From NCBI RefSeq assembly GCF_030408735.1, contig NZ_CP047204.1, positions 2,852,001-2,916,000 of the forward strand: a stretch of DNA of 64,000 nucleotides. The letters are read 5' to 3'. The notes beneath the pieces were generated by a model. That model made no database searches. It saw only the letters and a list, made by a program, of their open reading frames with translations, and had not been told where the DNA came from. The translations under genes and the position numbers were made by a program. Numbering within the stretch: position 1 is the stretch's first letter; each line of letters begins with the position of its first letter. This DNA comes from Corynebacterium faecale (lineage in GTDB: Bacteria; Actinomycetota; Actinomycetes; Mycobacteriales; Mycobacteriaceae). Shown piece by piece: positions 19,345 to 28,619 of this stretch.

Positions 19345-19435
19345 CTGATGTGTCCGTTCAATCAGATCAGGTAGTTATCTGAGGTGTTCGATGTAGAGAA
19401 TACTGTCCGCGGGGGCTTTCGCTTGAATCTGAGAA

Positions 19436-19798
19436 TCAGCTGGCTGTGGCGGTTTCAGCCTTTAGTAGGTGATTCCATTTGCACTCAGGACAAACTTCCA
19501 CGGTATGGACGGTACACTCTCGCCCATCTTTCACCAGTTTTTGTATTTCCTCTTCATGACGGGCGGATCCTGATGCTTTTCCGATCTGCTCGCCGTACAC
19601 CCAGAGCACCCTTCTGAGATTATTCCCCCCGCAGACGGGACAGGGATAATCTGCGGGCTCACCGTGATAGTTGCCAGCAGTCACCAGAAGGAAATCTGCG
19701 TCGCAGATGGACTCCCTGGACACCAGCCCCTCACGGAACTGGCGGAGAACATGTCGACGGGCCCACTGGTGACTGATCTCATTTCGATAATTCACCAC
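19436..19798 (-). CDS. DUF5318 family protein
   Basis: Protein of 120 aa with two zinc-finger-like pairs, CPVCGG and CPECKW, and the conserved GEQIGKASGSAR segment, matching the DUF5318 family found next to ponA1 in mycobacteria (Rv0049). GTG 19798 is chosen. TACACT lies 7 nt upstream of the preceding AT, a spacing typical of leaderless mRNAs, and the mycobacterial homologue starts at the equivalent place. The longer frame back to 19966 has no supporting signals. Function unknown; the conserved neighbourhood suggests a link to envelope synthesis. Confidence 0.8.
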   Translation of the reverse strand: MVNYRNEISHQWARRHVLRQFREGLVSRESICDADFLLVTAGNYHGEPADYPCPVCGGNNLRRVLWVYGEQIGKASGSARHEEEIQKLVKDGRECTVHTVEVCPECKWNHLLKAETATAS

Positions 19799-19990
19799 AT
19801 GGGCAAGTGTAGACGGGGAGCGGATTGATATTGGGGGAGATGAGCAAGACATACCGTCTCCACCACTGCTCAGCGCGGAATTCCCGACCCTGCCCAAGTG
19901 GCATGCCGGCAGGAAGATCCCTTCCCCTGAGCTGTGAACAGACTGAACAAAACTCAGGAGGGGCACTTTTGTTCCGGAAAACTATTCAGA

Positions 19991-20003
19991 TTAGCGCTAA
20001 GCT
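19991..20003 (+). promoter_or_regulatory. malR -10 box with overlapping palindrome
   Basis: TTAGCGCTAA (19991-20000) is a perfect 10-bp palindrome whose last three bases begin the -10 hexamer TAAGCT (19998-20003). ATG follows 7 nt later, so transcription probably starts at the start codon. The layout suits a repressor that blocks its own promoter. Confidence 0.6.
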
Positions 20004-20010
20004 TCATAGC

Positions 20011-20472
20011 ATGACCGTAGTAACTCCTGAGGACCTCGCAGCGCGCGTGCGCCCCGCGTTGACCAAGCTATACGTCCTCTATTTCCGCCGTTCCACGAAT
20101 TCTGACCTCTCAGGTCCACAGCTGACCATTCTCAGTCGGCTGGCCGAACACGGCCCCGCACGCATCAGCCGGATCGCTCAGCTGGAAGATATCAGAATGC
20201 CCACCGCCTCCAATGCACTCCATCAATTGGAGCAGCAGGGCCTGGTGGAACGGATCCGTGACACCAAGGACCGACGTGGTGTGCAGGTTCAACTCACCGA
20301 TCACGGTGCCGCGGAACTGGAGCGGGTAAATAGGGAACGCGATGCCCATATGGCCGAATTACTGAAGATGCTTCCTGAGGATAAGCTCGATCGGACCAGC
20401 GAACTGGTCGATATCATCACCGAGCTTGCTGAGGTGTACGGTAACTGGAAAGAGCCCGCGGGCTCATCTTGA
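20011..20472 (+). CDS. malR: MarR-type regulator MalR
   Basis: Regulator of 153 aa with the MarR winged helix: GPQLTILSRLAEHGPARISRIA, recognition helix MPTASNALHQLEQQGLVER, and wing DRRGVQVQLTDHG. In C. glutamicum the equivalent protein represses malE (malic enzyme) and takes part in envelope stress response; a malE gene lies at 33911 in this window. ATG 20011 appears leaderless, with an operator-like palindrome over the -10 box. The universal-stress gene 28 bp downstream is probably co-transcribed. Confidence 0.85.
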   Translation: MTVVTPEDLAARVRPALTKLYVLYFRRSTNSDLSGPQLTILSRLAEHGPARISRIAQLEDIRMPTASNALHQLEQQGLVERIRDTKDRRGVQVQLTDHGAAELERVNRERDAHMAELLKMLPEDKLDRTSELVDIITELAEVYGNWKEPAGSS

Positions 20473-20500
20473 TACTCCTGTAATTCAACTTCGGAAGTTA

Positions 20501-21445
20501 ATGAACCCAACCCTGCGTGTACTCGTATCCTGTCGCCCGGAGAATACACCCGATGGCGATCCCGGTGAACAAAACGACGCCGTTTTCGAGTTCGCCGCGT
20601 GGTTGGCCCGCACTGCTGACATAAAAGTGCGGAGTGTGACCACCTTCATACGTCCATGGCCTTCATCATCCATCAGCAAGCTCGGTGGGAAGTACAAGAA
20701 ATGGTTCCAGAATCTGGATTCCAAATACGGATCGCGAACCGTCAAAGCCTTAAAACGCGCCGGGGTGGACAAGTCCCACTGGGATGATCAGGTCTCAGTG
20801 TTCACAGATGGCCCCTCAGAATCCGTTCTCATCACCCAGTCCGCCGAGGATTTCGATGCTGACCTGATCCTGCTGGGTTCAGACGCCACCGCCCCGAAGG
20901 GGCGCTTTCTCGCAGGTTCCACTGCGGATGCACTCCTTCACTCATCCCGTGTCCCACTCGGTCTGGTGCCCAGGGGGGTCAAGCTGTCCAGGAAGGGTGT
21001 CACCCGCGTCAATTACGCCTTCGTCAGCGAAGACGGCAATGCCCACGAACAGGGATTGATGCACGCCGCAGAACTTGCCTCCAACTGGGGCATCCCCTTG
21101 AGGATCCTCTCCTTTTCCCCCACCGGGATAGAGGATGTCTCCGCATCTGACACCCTTGAACTGAGCTCGATCCTTTCCACCGAATGGCGTGAGCATTCCC
21201 TGGCCATGCTGGACAGTGCCCGGGACCGGGTGCAGTCCGCCCACCCCTCACTGGTGGTGAGCAGTGAAGTGGGGTCGGGATGGGGATGGAACGGCGCCAT
21301 TAATGCATTGAAGTGGAAGAAGGGCGATCTTTTGTGCCTCGGTTCACGGCCCACCGATGCAATCTCACGCGTTTTCGTCGGTTCGGAGACCACGGAGATC
21401 ATCCGTAACTCCCCGGTTCCGACCATCATCTACCCAGGTGAGTAA
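20501..21445 (+). CDS. universal stress protein, two Usp domains
   Basis: Protein of 314 aa made of two tandem Usp folds (about 5-150 and 165-312). Each ends in a nucleotide-loop-like segment: LLGSDATAPKGRFLAGSTADALLHSS and LCLGSRPTDAISRVFVGSETTEIIRNS, close to the G-x2-G-x9-G-S/T ATP-binding pattern. ATG 20501 follows GGAAG. It is cytoplasmic, role in stress or dormancy. Placement directly after malR suggests joint control, as reported for the C. glutamicum pair. Confidence 0.85.
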   Translation: MNPTLRVLVSCRPENTPDGDPGEQNDAVFEFAAWLARTADIKVRSVTTFIRPWPSSSISKLGGKYKKWFQNLDSKYGSRTVKALKRAGVDKSHWDDQVSVFTDGPSESVLITQSAEDFDADLILLGSDATAPKGRFLAGSTADALLHSSRVPLGLVPRGVKLSRKGVTRVNYAFVSEDGNAHEQGLMHAAELASNWGIPLRILSFSPTGIEDVSASDTLELSSILSTEWREHSLAMLDSARDRVQSAHPSLVVSSEVGSGWGWNGAINALKWKKGDLLCLGSRPTDAISRVFVGSETTEIIRNSPVPTIIYPGE

Positions 21446-21509
21446 AACCGTTACTAGCCTGGGGTGAAAGTTGGGACTAACGTCTTGTCCCAATAGGAGG
21501 ACACATCCA

Positions 21510-21998
21510 ATGAGTAAGAAGAAGCATCCCCTCAACCCGGAACATCCCGAGAACGTCTTCAGTGACGAGGCTGACTACTCGAATCTTCGGCCCACTTTTG
21601 CCAATGACTTCACCGACCTGAGTAATCTCACGGACCCGATGGAGCAGCAGCGGAAGAATCAGCAGTCCTCACGCCAGGCCGTGATTTACCTGTTTGCGGT
21701 CCCTGCCGTGACATTCATATCCGCCTACCTGCTGGCGTGGGTGTCACGGCTGATGGGTGGACCGTTGTGTGATGCGGGCGAGGCTGTCTGGATCTGTACC
21801 CGGGCAGCGGAGTTGTGGTGGCCGATTGTCACCACCATAATTGCCTTCGGCGGCATGCTCGGCTGCGCCTGGATCCTGTATGACAAGTACCGCACTTATG
21901 TGCGCTGGCGCGCCTGGATGGGTGTCCTGTGGGTTCTCATCCCCTTCAGCATGCTGTGGGCCACCTCAGTACTGCCCCTGGCCATCCTCGGCCGTTAG
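21510..21998 (+). CDS. membrane protein of unknown function
   Basis: Protein of 162 aa with a hydrophilic N-terminal 60 residues and three TM helices (about 66-90, 108-128, 134-155). Two cysteines, in GGPLCDAG and VWICTRA, sit in the loop after the first helix. ATG 21510 has an ideal AGGAGG site, so it should be well translated. I do not recognise the family. It follows the usp gene by 64 bp and may belong to the same transcript. Confidence 0.75.
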   Translation: MSKKKHPLNPEHPENVFSDEADYSNLRPTFANDFTDLSNLTDPMEQQRKNQQSSRQAVIYLFAVPAVTFISAYLLAWVSRLMGGPLCDAGEAVWICTRAAELWWPIVTTIIAFGGMLGCAWILYDKYRTYVRWRAWMGVLWVLIPFSMLWATSVLPLAILGR

Positions 21999-22079
21999 TC
22001 CACACCTGAACTTTCCCGTGTTTCCGCAGGCATCACCTGAGCCTCATGATGCGAGACAGTGGGAGAGTGGCTGAACAAT

Positions 22080-22133
22080 AAATAACTGCCCGTTTCCGGA
22101 TCCGAGAGGATACCGAGGAACGGGCAGTTATTG
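22080..22133. terminator. bidirectional terminator
   Basis: AAATAACTGCCCGTTTCC pairs almost perfectly with GGAACGGGCAGTTATT. The loop is AT-poor and both flanks give U-runs of AATAA/TTATT type. It separates the convergent genes ending at 21998 and 22160. Confidence 0.88.
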
Positions 22134-22159
22134 TTGTGGGACGTTACCCAACTGGAGCA

Positions 22160-22861
22160 CTAGGGATGCATCACGTCCGGGTTATTGAACGGGTATGGGA
22201 AGAAGCCGACGTGACCATAGAAAAGGGTCAGGCCGAGCAGCACCCATGCCATACCGAACAGCCAGGTGATGACGATAAATACCCGGCTGACGATCTTGTT
22301 GTTGAATACGAACGGGGACAGAATCGCCGAGATACCGGTGAACACATACATGAAGAAGACCATGAGCGGCTCAATCATTGAACCTGCGAGCAGGCGGGCG
22401 ATGGGCTCCACCTCTGGTGGACGCCACTGGCCGAAGTGCAGACCGGCGATACCGAAGAGGACGAGACCGAAGCCACCGATAGCCGCCACGTAGAGAATGG
22501 GGCGGAGAGTGGCCACCAGGTCCATCGGCCGGATGCCGCGGTCAGCACGATCTTCAGCACGCAGGATAGCGAAACCGGCGATCAGGGTCAGGATGCCGTA
22601 GAAGGCAGCTGGCTCACCGAAGGTGACGTTATCCACCGCACAGCAGAATACACCCTCAATCTGCTCGAGTGGCCAGGTCAGGGTCATGTGCATACCGGTG
22701 ATTCCCAGGAATGCTCCTGAGAATACGAATGCCCAGCCGAAGCCTGCCAGCGTGCGACCATTGCTGGCCTGAACGGCACGCATGAACAATGGAATCATGA
22801 CCATGATGAGACCGACAACGAGGCCCATCGTGGTGTTATAAGTAATGCCTTGCATCAACAT
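22160..22861 (-). CDS. DUF981-like membrane protein
   Basis: Hydrophobic protein of 233 aa with seven or eight TM helices. It resembles DUF981 family proteins and has the family-like segments ITGMHMTLTWPL and FGEPAAFYGILTL. ATG 22861 is 6 nt past the stop of the small upstream membrane gene, whose end supplies the AAGGA site. Probably a two-gene operon. Function unknown. Confidence 0.7.
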   Translation of the reverse strand: MLMQGITYNTTMGLVVGLIMVMIPLFMRAVQASNGRTLAGFGWAFVFSGAFLGITGMHMTLTWPLEQIEGVFCCAVDNVTFGEPAAFYGILTLIAGFAILRAEDRADRGIRPMDLVATLRPILYVAAIGGFGLVLFGIAGLHFGQWRPPEVEPIARLLAGSMIEPLMVFFMYVFTGISAILSPFVFNNKIVSRVFIVITWLFGMAWVLLGLTLFYGHVGFFPYPFNNPDVMHP

Positions 22862-22867
22862 GGTGCA

Positions 22868-23116
22868 CTAATTCCTTTCTGCCAGGAGCATCTGGCGGAT
22901 GGACATCAGGGCAATGGAGGCTGAGAAGGTCATGACCCACGCGAGGGCGCCGAGGTCTTCGCCGAGTACACCGTCGATAGCAACCCAGAGAATGCCACCC
23001 ACGACCACGCCAAGGGCAAGCACTGCCCAGGTCGCTTTGGCCAGTAGAGAAGACCAGCGTGTGGTCTTCTCATCGATCTCTGTGGTGAATTCACCGCCAT
23101 CAACTAAATTAGACAT
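22868..23116 (-). CDS. small membrane protein
   Basis: An 82-aa protein with a charged N-terminus (GEFTTEIDEKTTRW) and two TM helices (about 26-48 and 55-75). ATG 23116 follows AAGGA. It is translationally linked to the DUF981-like gene downstream and probably forms a complex with its product. Not recognised. Confidence 0.7.
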   Translation of the reverse strand: MSNLVDGGEFTTEIDEKTTRWSSLLAKATWAVLALGVVVGGILWVAIDGVLGEDLGALAWVMTFSASIALMSIRQMLLAERN

Positions 23117-23267
23117 AAAAATTCCTTAGAATGAACTGTGTTATCACATTCAGAACCCAGAAACATTGGGGTAGGATAAGAATAGTGTAGCAATCCGCCC
23201 ACTTTTCCAAACTTCGGGGAATTCCTCTGCTATTAATGCGACAGTTCCGCGCACTGGGAAATGGCAA

Positions 23268-23309
23268 AGGACATCGTCCCCATGCAAGCCATGAGGGGGA
23301 CGATGTCCT
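23268..23309 (-). terminator. terminator downstream of haem-degrading enzyme gene
   Basis: Perfect 14-bp stem AGGACATCGTCCCC / GGGGACGATGTCCT with a 14-nt loop, 28 bp past the stop at 23337; TTTGCCATTTCC follows on the minus strand. Confidence 0.85.
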
Positions 23310-23336
23310 GTGCGGTCACTCAGCGCGGAGGCGGGG

Positions 23337-23657
23337 TTAGTTCTCCCGCGAATCCACCACAATCTCAAACTCCAGGAGAGAGGCGCCGGATGCCACGGGC
23401 TTCTTCTCTGAACCATGGGCCCCACCACCGTGTGTACCCCCGGCGCGCTCTGCGTCACGCCAGGCGTTGTAGGACTCTTCGTCCGCCCATTGGGTGATCA
23501 CGAAGTAGCGGTCCTCACCGGCGACGGGGCGCAGCAACTGGAAGCCTTCAAAACCCGGCGAGGAATCCACAGCATTCTTACGTGCTGCAAAGCGCTTCTC
23601 CAGTTCAGGGCCGGCACCCTCGGGGACAGAAATTGCGTTGATCTTAACGATGCTCAT
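23337..23657 (-). CDS. MhuD/IsdG-type haem-degrading monooxygenase
   Basis: ABM-fold protein of 106 aa very similar to Mycobacterium MhuD: MSIVKINAI ... PELEKRF ... SPGFEGFQLLRPV ... ASLLEFE. The three residues that define haem activity are at matching places: Asn7, Trp66 and a His at 76. Family members oxidatively open haem and release iron. Corynebacteria usually carry the unrelated HmuO, so this is a second type. A half iron-box-like TAGGTTA lies 10 nt upstream of ATG 23657, which hints at iron control (weak). Confidence 0.8.
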   Translation of the reverse strand: MSIVKINAISVPEGAGPELEKRFAARKNAVDSSPGFEGFQLLRPVAGEDRYFVITQWADEESYNAWRDAERAGGTHGGGAHGSEKKPVASGASLLEFEIVVDSREN

Positions 23658-23709
23658 GCTCTAGTAACCTACCCGAAGGGGCACAATGATGGCCCCGGAT
23701 TCGCCCTCT

Positions 23710-24648
23710 CTACTGTGTCACCAGTGGGTCCACACCACGGGCGGCCAGATCAGCGGCGATATCCACGCAGTCGTCCTGTCCACAGTGGCGGGTCTCCACG
23801 TTGCTGTAGCAATCCGGGCACATGAGCACGAGCTGGCGGCACTCGTCTTCGTTGACGCAGTGTTCGAATTTATTGGTGGGGGTGTCGCAGTTGATGCAGT
23901 GCCCCACGCGCTTATAGTCCTCGCCGAATTCCACATGCATCCGCTTGTCAAAGACGTAGAGGGACCCTTCCCACAGTCCCTTGTTACCGAACTGCTCGCC
24001 GTAGCGGACGATGCCACCGTCGATTTGGTAGACCTCCTTGAAGCCGCGGTTGACCATCAGGGAGCTTAAGATCTCGCAGCGGATACCACCGGTGCAGTAG
24101 GTGACTACGGGTTTGTCCTTGAGGTCATCGTACTTCCCGGATTCGATCTCTTTAATGAAGTCATGGGTGGTCTCCACATCGGGCACCACAGCATCCTTGA
24201 ACTTGCCGATCTGCGCTTCCATGGCATTGCGGCCATCGAAGAACACCACATCATCGCCGCGTTCCTCCACCAGCTTGTTCACCTCCTCAGGCTTGAGATG
24301 AACGCCGCCACCGACCACGCCGTTGTCATCCACCTTGAGTTCACCGGGCACGCCGAAGGCGACGATCTCATCGCGAACCTTGACGGACAGGCGTGGGAAG
24401 TCCTCGGCGCCACCCTCTGACCATTTGAATTCCATGCGGGCGAACCCGGGGTACCCACGGGTCTTCTTGATGTAGGCCTTGCAATCATCGATGTCACCGC
24501 CGACGGTGCCGTTGATTCCGTGTTCGGACACGAGGATGCGACCACGGAGATTCAGTGATTCGCAGAGGTCACGCTGCCACAGCTGAACCGCTTTAGGGTC
24601 GGAGAGTGGGGTGAAGGCGTAATAGAGGAGAATTTTTCCGGTAGACAC
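23710..24648 (-). CDS. trhO: tRNA uridine(34) hydroxylase TrhO
   Basis: Rhodanese-type enzyme of 312 aa (formerly YceA). It has an N-terminal acylphosphatase-like domain, a central rhodanese domain with the catalytic loop YCTGGIRCE near residue 187, and a C-terminal Cys-rich region (HCINCD, FEHCVN, CPDCY). TrhO hydroxylates U34 of certain tRNAs to ho5U using O2. GTG 24648 is preceded by TAGAAT at 7 nt, a leaderless arrangement. Length matches actinobacterial homologues. Confidence 0.9.
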   Translation of the reverse strand: MSTGKILLYYAFTPLSDPKAVQLWQRDLCESLNLRGRILVSEHGINGTVGGDIDDCKAYIKKTRGYPGFARMEFKWSEGGAEDFPRLSVKVRDEIVAFGVPGELKVDDNGVVGGGVHLKPEEVNKLVEERGDDVVFFDGRNAMEAQIGKFKDAVVPDVETTHDFIKEIESGKYDDLKDKPVVTYCTGGIRCEILSSLMVNRGFKEVYQIDGGIVRYGEQFGNKGLWEGSLYVFDKRMHVEFGEDYKRVGHCINCDTPTNKFEHCVNEDECRQLVLMCPDCYSNVETRHCGQDDCVDIAADLAARGVDPLVTQ

Positions 24649-24757
24649 GGTTTAAATTCTAATCCCCTTTAGCGGGCCCGACGAAAACGGACGCCGCGCA
24701 CCCCTCACCCCGCTTATGGAACAGCATTTCCCCACCTACCCACGAACGGGGTGTTAC

Positions 24758-24790
24758 TTGATCGATCAACTTCTCTTCTTGATCGATCAT
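24758..24790. promoter_or_regulatory. tandem palindromic operators upstream of ino1
   Basis: TTGATCGATCAA (24758-24769), a perfect 12-bp palindrome, and TTGATCGATCAT (24779-24790), centre to centre 21 bp, two helical turns apart. They lie about 95-125 bp before the ino1 start and 110 bp before trhO. In C. glutamicum ino1 is under the LacI-type regulator IpsA; whether these are its sites is inferred. Confidence 0.55.
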
Positions 24791-24883
24791 GTCCCCGTCC
24801 GGATCCCATTTCTGCGGTATATGAACGTAGCGTCGATGGATGTGCGGCTCGGCCGCGTTTCGATATAAGGAGAATTGAAGAAT

Positions 24884-25975
24884 ATGAGTGATTCCACCAT
24901 CAGGGTTGCCATCGCTGGCGTCGGCAACTGCGCAACCTCCCTCGTTCAGGGTGTGGAGTACTACCGCGATGCATCCGCCGATGAGCAGGTACCCGGCCTC
25001 ATGCACGTGAAGTTCGGCGATTACCACGTCGGTGACCTCGAGTTTGTCGCCGCCTTCGATGTCGATGCGGAGAAGGTTGGCACGGATCTGTCCGTGGCCA
25101 TCGAATCCTCCCAGAACTGCACCATCAAGATCACCGATGTTCCCACCACGGGTGTCACCGTGCAGCGCGGCCCAACCCTTGATGGCCTGGGCGATCATTA
25201 CCGGGCGACCATTGAGGAGTCCACCGCCGAGCCGGTGGACGTGGCACAGGCGCTTATCGACGCCAAGGTGGACGTTCTCGTCTCCTACCTGCCTGTCGGT
25301 TCCGAGGAGGCAGACAAGTTCTACGCACAGGCCGCCATCGACGCGGGTTGTGGCTTCGTCAACGCTCTCCCGGTGTTCATCGCCTCTGACCCGGAGTGGG
25401 CACAGAAGTTCACCGATGCGGGTCTGCCCATCGTGGGCGATGACATCAAGTCACAGGTCGGTGCCACCATCACCCACCGTGTGCTGGCCCGCCTCTTCGA
25501 AGAGCGCGGTGTCCGTGTGGACCGCACCATGCAGCTGAACGTGGGTGGCAACATGGACTTCAAAAACATGCTGGACCGCAACCGTCTGGAGTCCAAGAAG
25601 ATCTCCAAGACCCAGGCTGTCACCTCCAACCTGAAGGAAGGCCCACTGGCTGGCAAGGTGGCAGACCGAAACGTCCACATCGGACCATCTGATCACGTGG
25701 AGTGGTTGGATGACCGCAAGTGGGCTTATGTCCGCCTGGAGGGCACCGGCTTCGGTGGTGTGCCACTGAACCTGGAGTACAAGCTCGAGGTCTGGGATTC
25801 ACCGAACTCCGCCGGCATCATCATCGATGCCATTCGTGCCTGCAGGATCGCCAAGGACCGTGGCATCGGTGGACCGGTCATGCCGGCCAGCTCCTACCTG
25901 ATGAAGTCCCCACCGGAGCAGCTTGCAGACGACGTTGCACGCGAGCGCCTGGAAGCATTCATCATCGATGCATAA
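24884..25975 (+). CDS. ino1: myo-inositol-1-phosphate synthase
   Basis: NAD-dependent enzyme of 363 aa that converts glucose 6-phosphate to inositol 3-phosphate, the entry to mycothiol, phosphatidylinositol and lipoglycan synthesis in actinobacteria. It has a Rossmann motif [12 protein letters not shown] near residue 13, the catalytic-core segments [14 protein letters not shown] and [12 protein letters not shown], and the family ending [15 protein letters not shown] 24884 lies 10 nt after AAGGAG; the in-frame TTG at 24875 is too close to it. Single-gene transcript with a strong terminator. Confidence 0.96.
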   Translation: MSDSTIRVAIAGVGNCATSLVQGVEYYRDASADEQVPGLMHVKFGDYHVGDLEFVAAFDVDAEKVGTDLSVAIESSQNCTIKITDVPTTGVTVQRGPTLDGLGDHYRATIEESTAEPVDVAQALIDAKVDVLVSYLPVGSEEADKFYAQAAIDAGCGFVNALPVFIASDPEWAQKFTDAGLPIVGDDIKSQVGATITHRVLARLFEERGVRVDRTMQLNVGGNMDFKNMLDRNRLESKKISKTQAVTSNLKEGPLAGKVADRNVHIGPSDHVEWLDDRKWAYVRLEGTGFGGVPLNLEYKLEVWDSPNSAGIIIDAIRACRIAKDRGIGGPVMPASSYLMKSPPEQLADDVARERLEAFIIDA

Positions 25976-25979
25976 TCTT

Positions 25980-26017
25980 GTGGGTTGAGGAACAGCGGTT
26001 CCTCAACCCACATTTTT
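25980..26017. terminator. bidirectional terminator after ino1
   Basis: Perfect 14-bp stem GTGGGTTGAGGAAC / GTTCCTCAACCCAC with a 4-nt loop, followed by ATTTTTC. It also serves the convergent DUF1846 gene. Confidence 0.92.
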
Positions 26018-26034
26018 CACCGCATCCGTAACTT

Positions 26035-27522
26035 TTAACGCTTGCGGTAGAGCGCCTTGCGCTGGTACTTCGGTTCCGAGGTGACCAATACTCCGAGGTT
26101 GCGGAAGATCCCCTCATCCACTGATCCCAGGATCGTGGTGGTGTGGACATCGCAACCCCGGAGGTTTTTCAGTTCATCCAGTGCCCGGCGCGCATTGTCC
26201 GAGGTGGCTGCGGATACCGACAGCGCAATGAGCACCTCATCGGTGTGCAGGCGGGGGTTGCGGGAACCCAGGTGTTCGGTCTTGAGGGTCTGGATCGGTT
26301 CGATGGATTCGGGGGAGAGCAGATCCACGGATGTATCAATACCCGCCAGTTCCTTCAGGGCATTGAGCAGCATTGCTGCGGAGCAGCCGAGCAGCGGGGA
26401 GGTTTTACCCGTGATGAGTCGGCCGTCGTCAAGCAACAGCGCCGAGGCCGGCGCACCGGTCTCCGCCTCGAGCGCCAGGGCACGCGCCACCACCGTGCGG
26501 TCTTCGACCGAACATCCGGCCTTGCTCATCACAATGGCGATGCGCGAGGAAACCGTGTCATCGAGCTCATCGCGGCGTTCATCAACAAGCGACTTGAAAT
26601 AACGCCGCACGATCTCCTGGCGGGCAGCCTCGCGGCACACCTCATCATCAATGATGGCCTGACCGACCATATTCACGCCCATGTCGGTGGGGGACTGGTA
26701 GGGGGAGGACCCGCTGAGCATCTCCAGCATGGTCTTGAGCAGCGGGAAGACCTCCACATCCCGGTTATAACTGGTGGCCTTCTCCCCATAGGCGGTGAGA
26801 TGGAAGGGATCAATGACATTGATGTCATCGAGATCCGCCGTGGCCGCCTCATAGGCAAGGTTGACCGGGTGTTCCAGTGGCAGGTTCCAGATGGGGAAAG
26901 TCTCGAACTTGGCATAGCCTGAGGCAATGCCACGCTGGTGATCGCCATAGATCTGACTGAGGCAGGTGGCCAGCTTGCCGGAACCGGGGCCGGGCGCGGT
27001 GACCACCACGAGGTTGCGGGTGGTTTCCACATACTCGTTACTGCCGAAACCCTCCTCACTGACGATGCGGCGCGCATCATGCGGGTAGCCGGGGATCACG
27101 CGGTGCTTGGCCACGCGGATGCCCAGGCGCCCCAGACGCTGACTGAACTGGTGGGCCTGGGAGTTATCGTCCTCCAGCTGGGTGAGCACCACATGCTCGG
27201 TGAGGAAACCGGCCTCGCGGAAAATATCGATCAGGCGCAGAACATCATCCTCATAGGAGATATCCAGGTCAGCGCGGGTCTTGTTGCGCTGGAGGTCCTT
27301 GGCGTTGAGGGTCACCAGGATCTCAAGCTCATCCTTGAGCTCCTCCAGCATGGCGATCTTGTTATCCGGGGTGAAACCGGGCAGCACCCGGGAGGCGTGC
27401 AGATCATCGAAGAGCTTGCCGCCCATCTCCAGATACAGCTTGCCGCCGATCTGTTCGCGCCTCTCCTTGATGTGCTGCGACTGCATCCTGATGTAGAGGT
27501 CGCGGTCGAATCCGGTGCGCAT
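26035..27522 (-). CDS. DUF1846 family protein
   Basis: Cytoplasmic protein of 495 aa matching the DUF1846 family along its full length: [15 protein letters not shown] at the start, [23 protein letters not shown] near residue 160 (a P-loop-like nucleotide site), and [16 protein letters not shown]. The family fold has been linked to nucleotide or cofactor binding, but no reaction is established. ATG 27522 follows GGGGAG; upstream codons to 27603 lack support. Confidence 0.85.
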   Translation of the reverse strand: MRTGFDRDLYIRMQSQHIKERREQIGGKLYLEMGGKLFDDLHASRVLPGFTPDNKIAMLEELKDELEILVTLNAKDLQRNKTRADLDISYEDDVLRLIDIFREAGFLTEHVVLTQLEDDNSQAHQFSQRLGRLGIRVAKHRVIPGYPHDARRIVSEEGFGSNEYVETTRNLVVVTAPGPGSGKLATCLSQIYGDHQRGIASGYAKFETFPIWNLPLEHPVNLAYEAATADLDDINVIDPFHLTAYGEKATSYNRDVEVFPLLKTMLEMLSGSSPYQSPTDMGVNMVGQAIIDDEVCREAARQEIVRRYFKSLVDERRDELDDTVSSRIAIVMSKAGCSVEDRTVVARALALEAETGAPASALLLDDGRLITGKTSPLLGCSAAMLLNALKELAGIDTSVDLLSPESIEPIQTLKTEHLGSRNPRLHTDEVLIALSVSAATSDNARRALDELKNLRGCDVHTTTILGSVDEGIFRNLGVLVTSEPKYQRKALYRKR

Positions 27523-27828
27523 TGCGTCAACTCCCCAGTTGGCTCGGCATAAAACTAACGCCTGTGACTCTACCCCGCGATCGGTACACACCGACACTCT
27601 CACGTGCTGTGCTCGCTGGTTCTCTGCATGGTTGTCCAGCGGAGGGCCATCTGTTGGTGGCGGAGGTGTCTGCAGGAGCTCGGCGGGTTCGAGGGGTGGG
27701 GCAGTTCGAGGGGTGGGTGCGGGCGAGCTACGGGTGTGCAGAAGTGATCACCGGCGACGTCAGCAGGTGGCATCACCAGGTGGCAGCCCCGGGAGGCACC
27801 AGGCGGCGGCAGGCGGCGGCACGCAGCA
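27523..27828. other. intergenic region without recognisable gene
   Basis: About 300 bp between the DUF1846 gene and the dps terminator. It contains a 14-bp direct repeat GTTCGAGGGGTGGG at 27687 and 27704 and short GGCGGC-rich stretches near 27800. Reading frames across it have no ribosome site or recognisable protein. Confidence 0.5.
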
Positions 27829-27878
27829 CAACGCCGCCCTCCCGGCGCGATGATCGCGATTCCGGGAGAGCGGCGTTG
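27829..27878 (-). terminator. dps terminator
   Basis: AACGCCGCCCTCCCGG pairs with CCGGGAGAGCGGCGTT (one mismatch), 52 bp past the dps stop. Confidence 0.75.
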
Positions 27879-27929
27879 CCCCCAACACTCTGGAGGAGAG
27901 CTGCTTTATGCGTCTATGCGCAGGACAGC

Positions 27930-28427
27930 TTATTCAGCGATGTTGCCGGAGCCGTCATCCAGGTGGGCGCGCATGAACCACTGGAACTTCTCCAGTTCAG
28001 CGGCGTGGGCGATGTAGACATCCTCGGTGACCGAGTCAACGTCGCCGGCCTGCGCCATGGACTCACGGAGTCGCTCGAGCACGGTGGTGTAGACCTTGTT
28101 CAGTGTGGCGAGGTGATCCTGGGTGTTGCCGCGGTTCATCTCGTATTCGAGTGGAGTGCGGTTGTCCACGTGACCGGCCGGGGTGCCGATCGGCTGTCCA
28201 CCGAGGGTGGAGATACGCTCTGCCACCTCATCGGCATAACCGCGGACCAGGTCAACCTGGGGATCCAGCATTTCGTGGACGGCGATGAAGTTCGGGCCCA
28301 CCACATTCCAGTGGACGTGCTTGAGGATCAGGTGGAGATCGTTGTAGTCGGTGAGACGCTCCTGCAGTCCATCAATAAGCTGCTTGGCGTCGTTGTCATT
28401 GATTCCTGGGACTGTGTAGTTACTCAT
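27930..28427 (-). CDS. dps: Dps-type DNA-protecting ferritin
   Basis: Protein of 165 aa with the Dps ferroxidase residues in LKHVHWNVVG (His, then Trp) and HEMLDPQVDLVRGYADEVAERI (Asp/Glu), and the family C-terminal helix ELEKFQWFMRAHL. Twelve-subunit shells oxidise and store iron and shield DNA during oxidative stress. The promoter region (28428-28500) includes TTTAGCCTTAACTAATAAA, a poor match to a DtxR iron box. Confidence 0.95.
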   Translation of the reverse strand: MSNYTVPGINDNDAKQLIDGLQERLTDYNDLHLILKHVHWNVVGPNFIAVHEMLDPQVDLVRGYADEVAERISTLGGQPIGTPAGHVDNRTPLEYEMNRGNTQDHLATLNKVYTTVLERLRESMAQAGDVDSVTEDVYIAHAAELEKFQWFMRAHLDDGSGNIAE

Positions 28428-28619
28428 GCCAGCTATTATACTTGGATCTGATCAATTGTCACCCAAATTTAGCCTTAACTAATAAATGGCAGGGGAGGCT
28501 AACCTGAGGGCTTACCCAGCCCCATGCCGACGCAGCGTCACCAGCCCACTGAGCACCCGGATGACCACCACATACACCCCTTTTTCGGGTTTGTATCCGC
28601 ACTGGTTAAGGTGGAATCC

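Noticed and set aside
27515..28451. Long plus-strand frames across 27515-28451
   Set aside because: They are antisense to dps and to the DUF1846 start, without ribosome sites or family similarity.
28428..28520. DtxR iron box upstream of dps
   Set aside because: The best candidate, TTTAGCCTTAACTAATAAA, matches only about 10 of 19 positions, too weak to list as a site.
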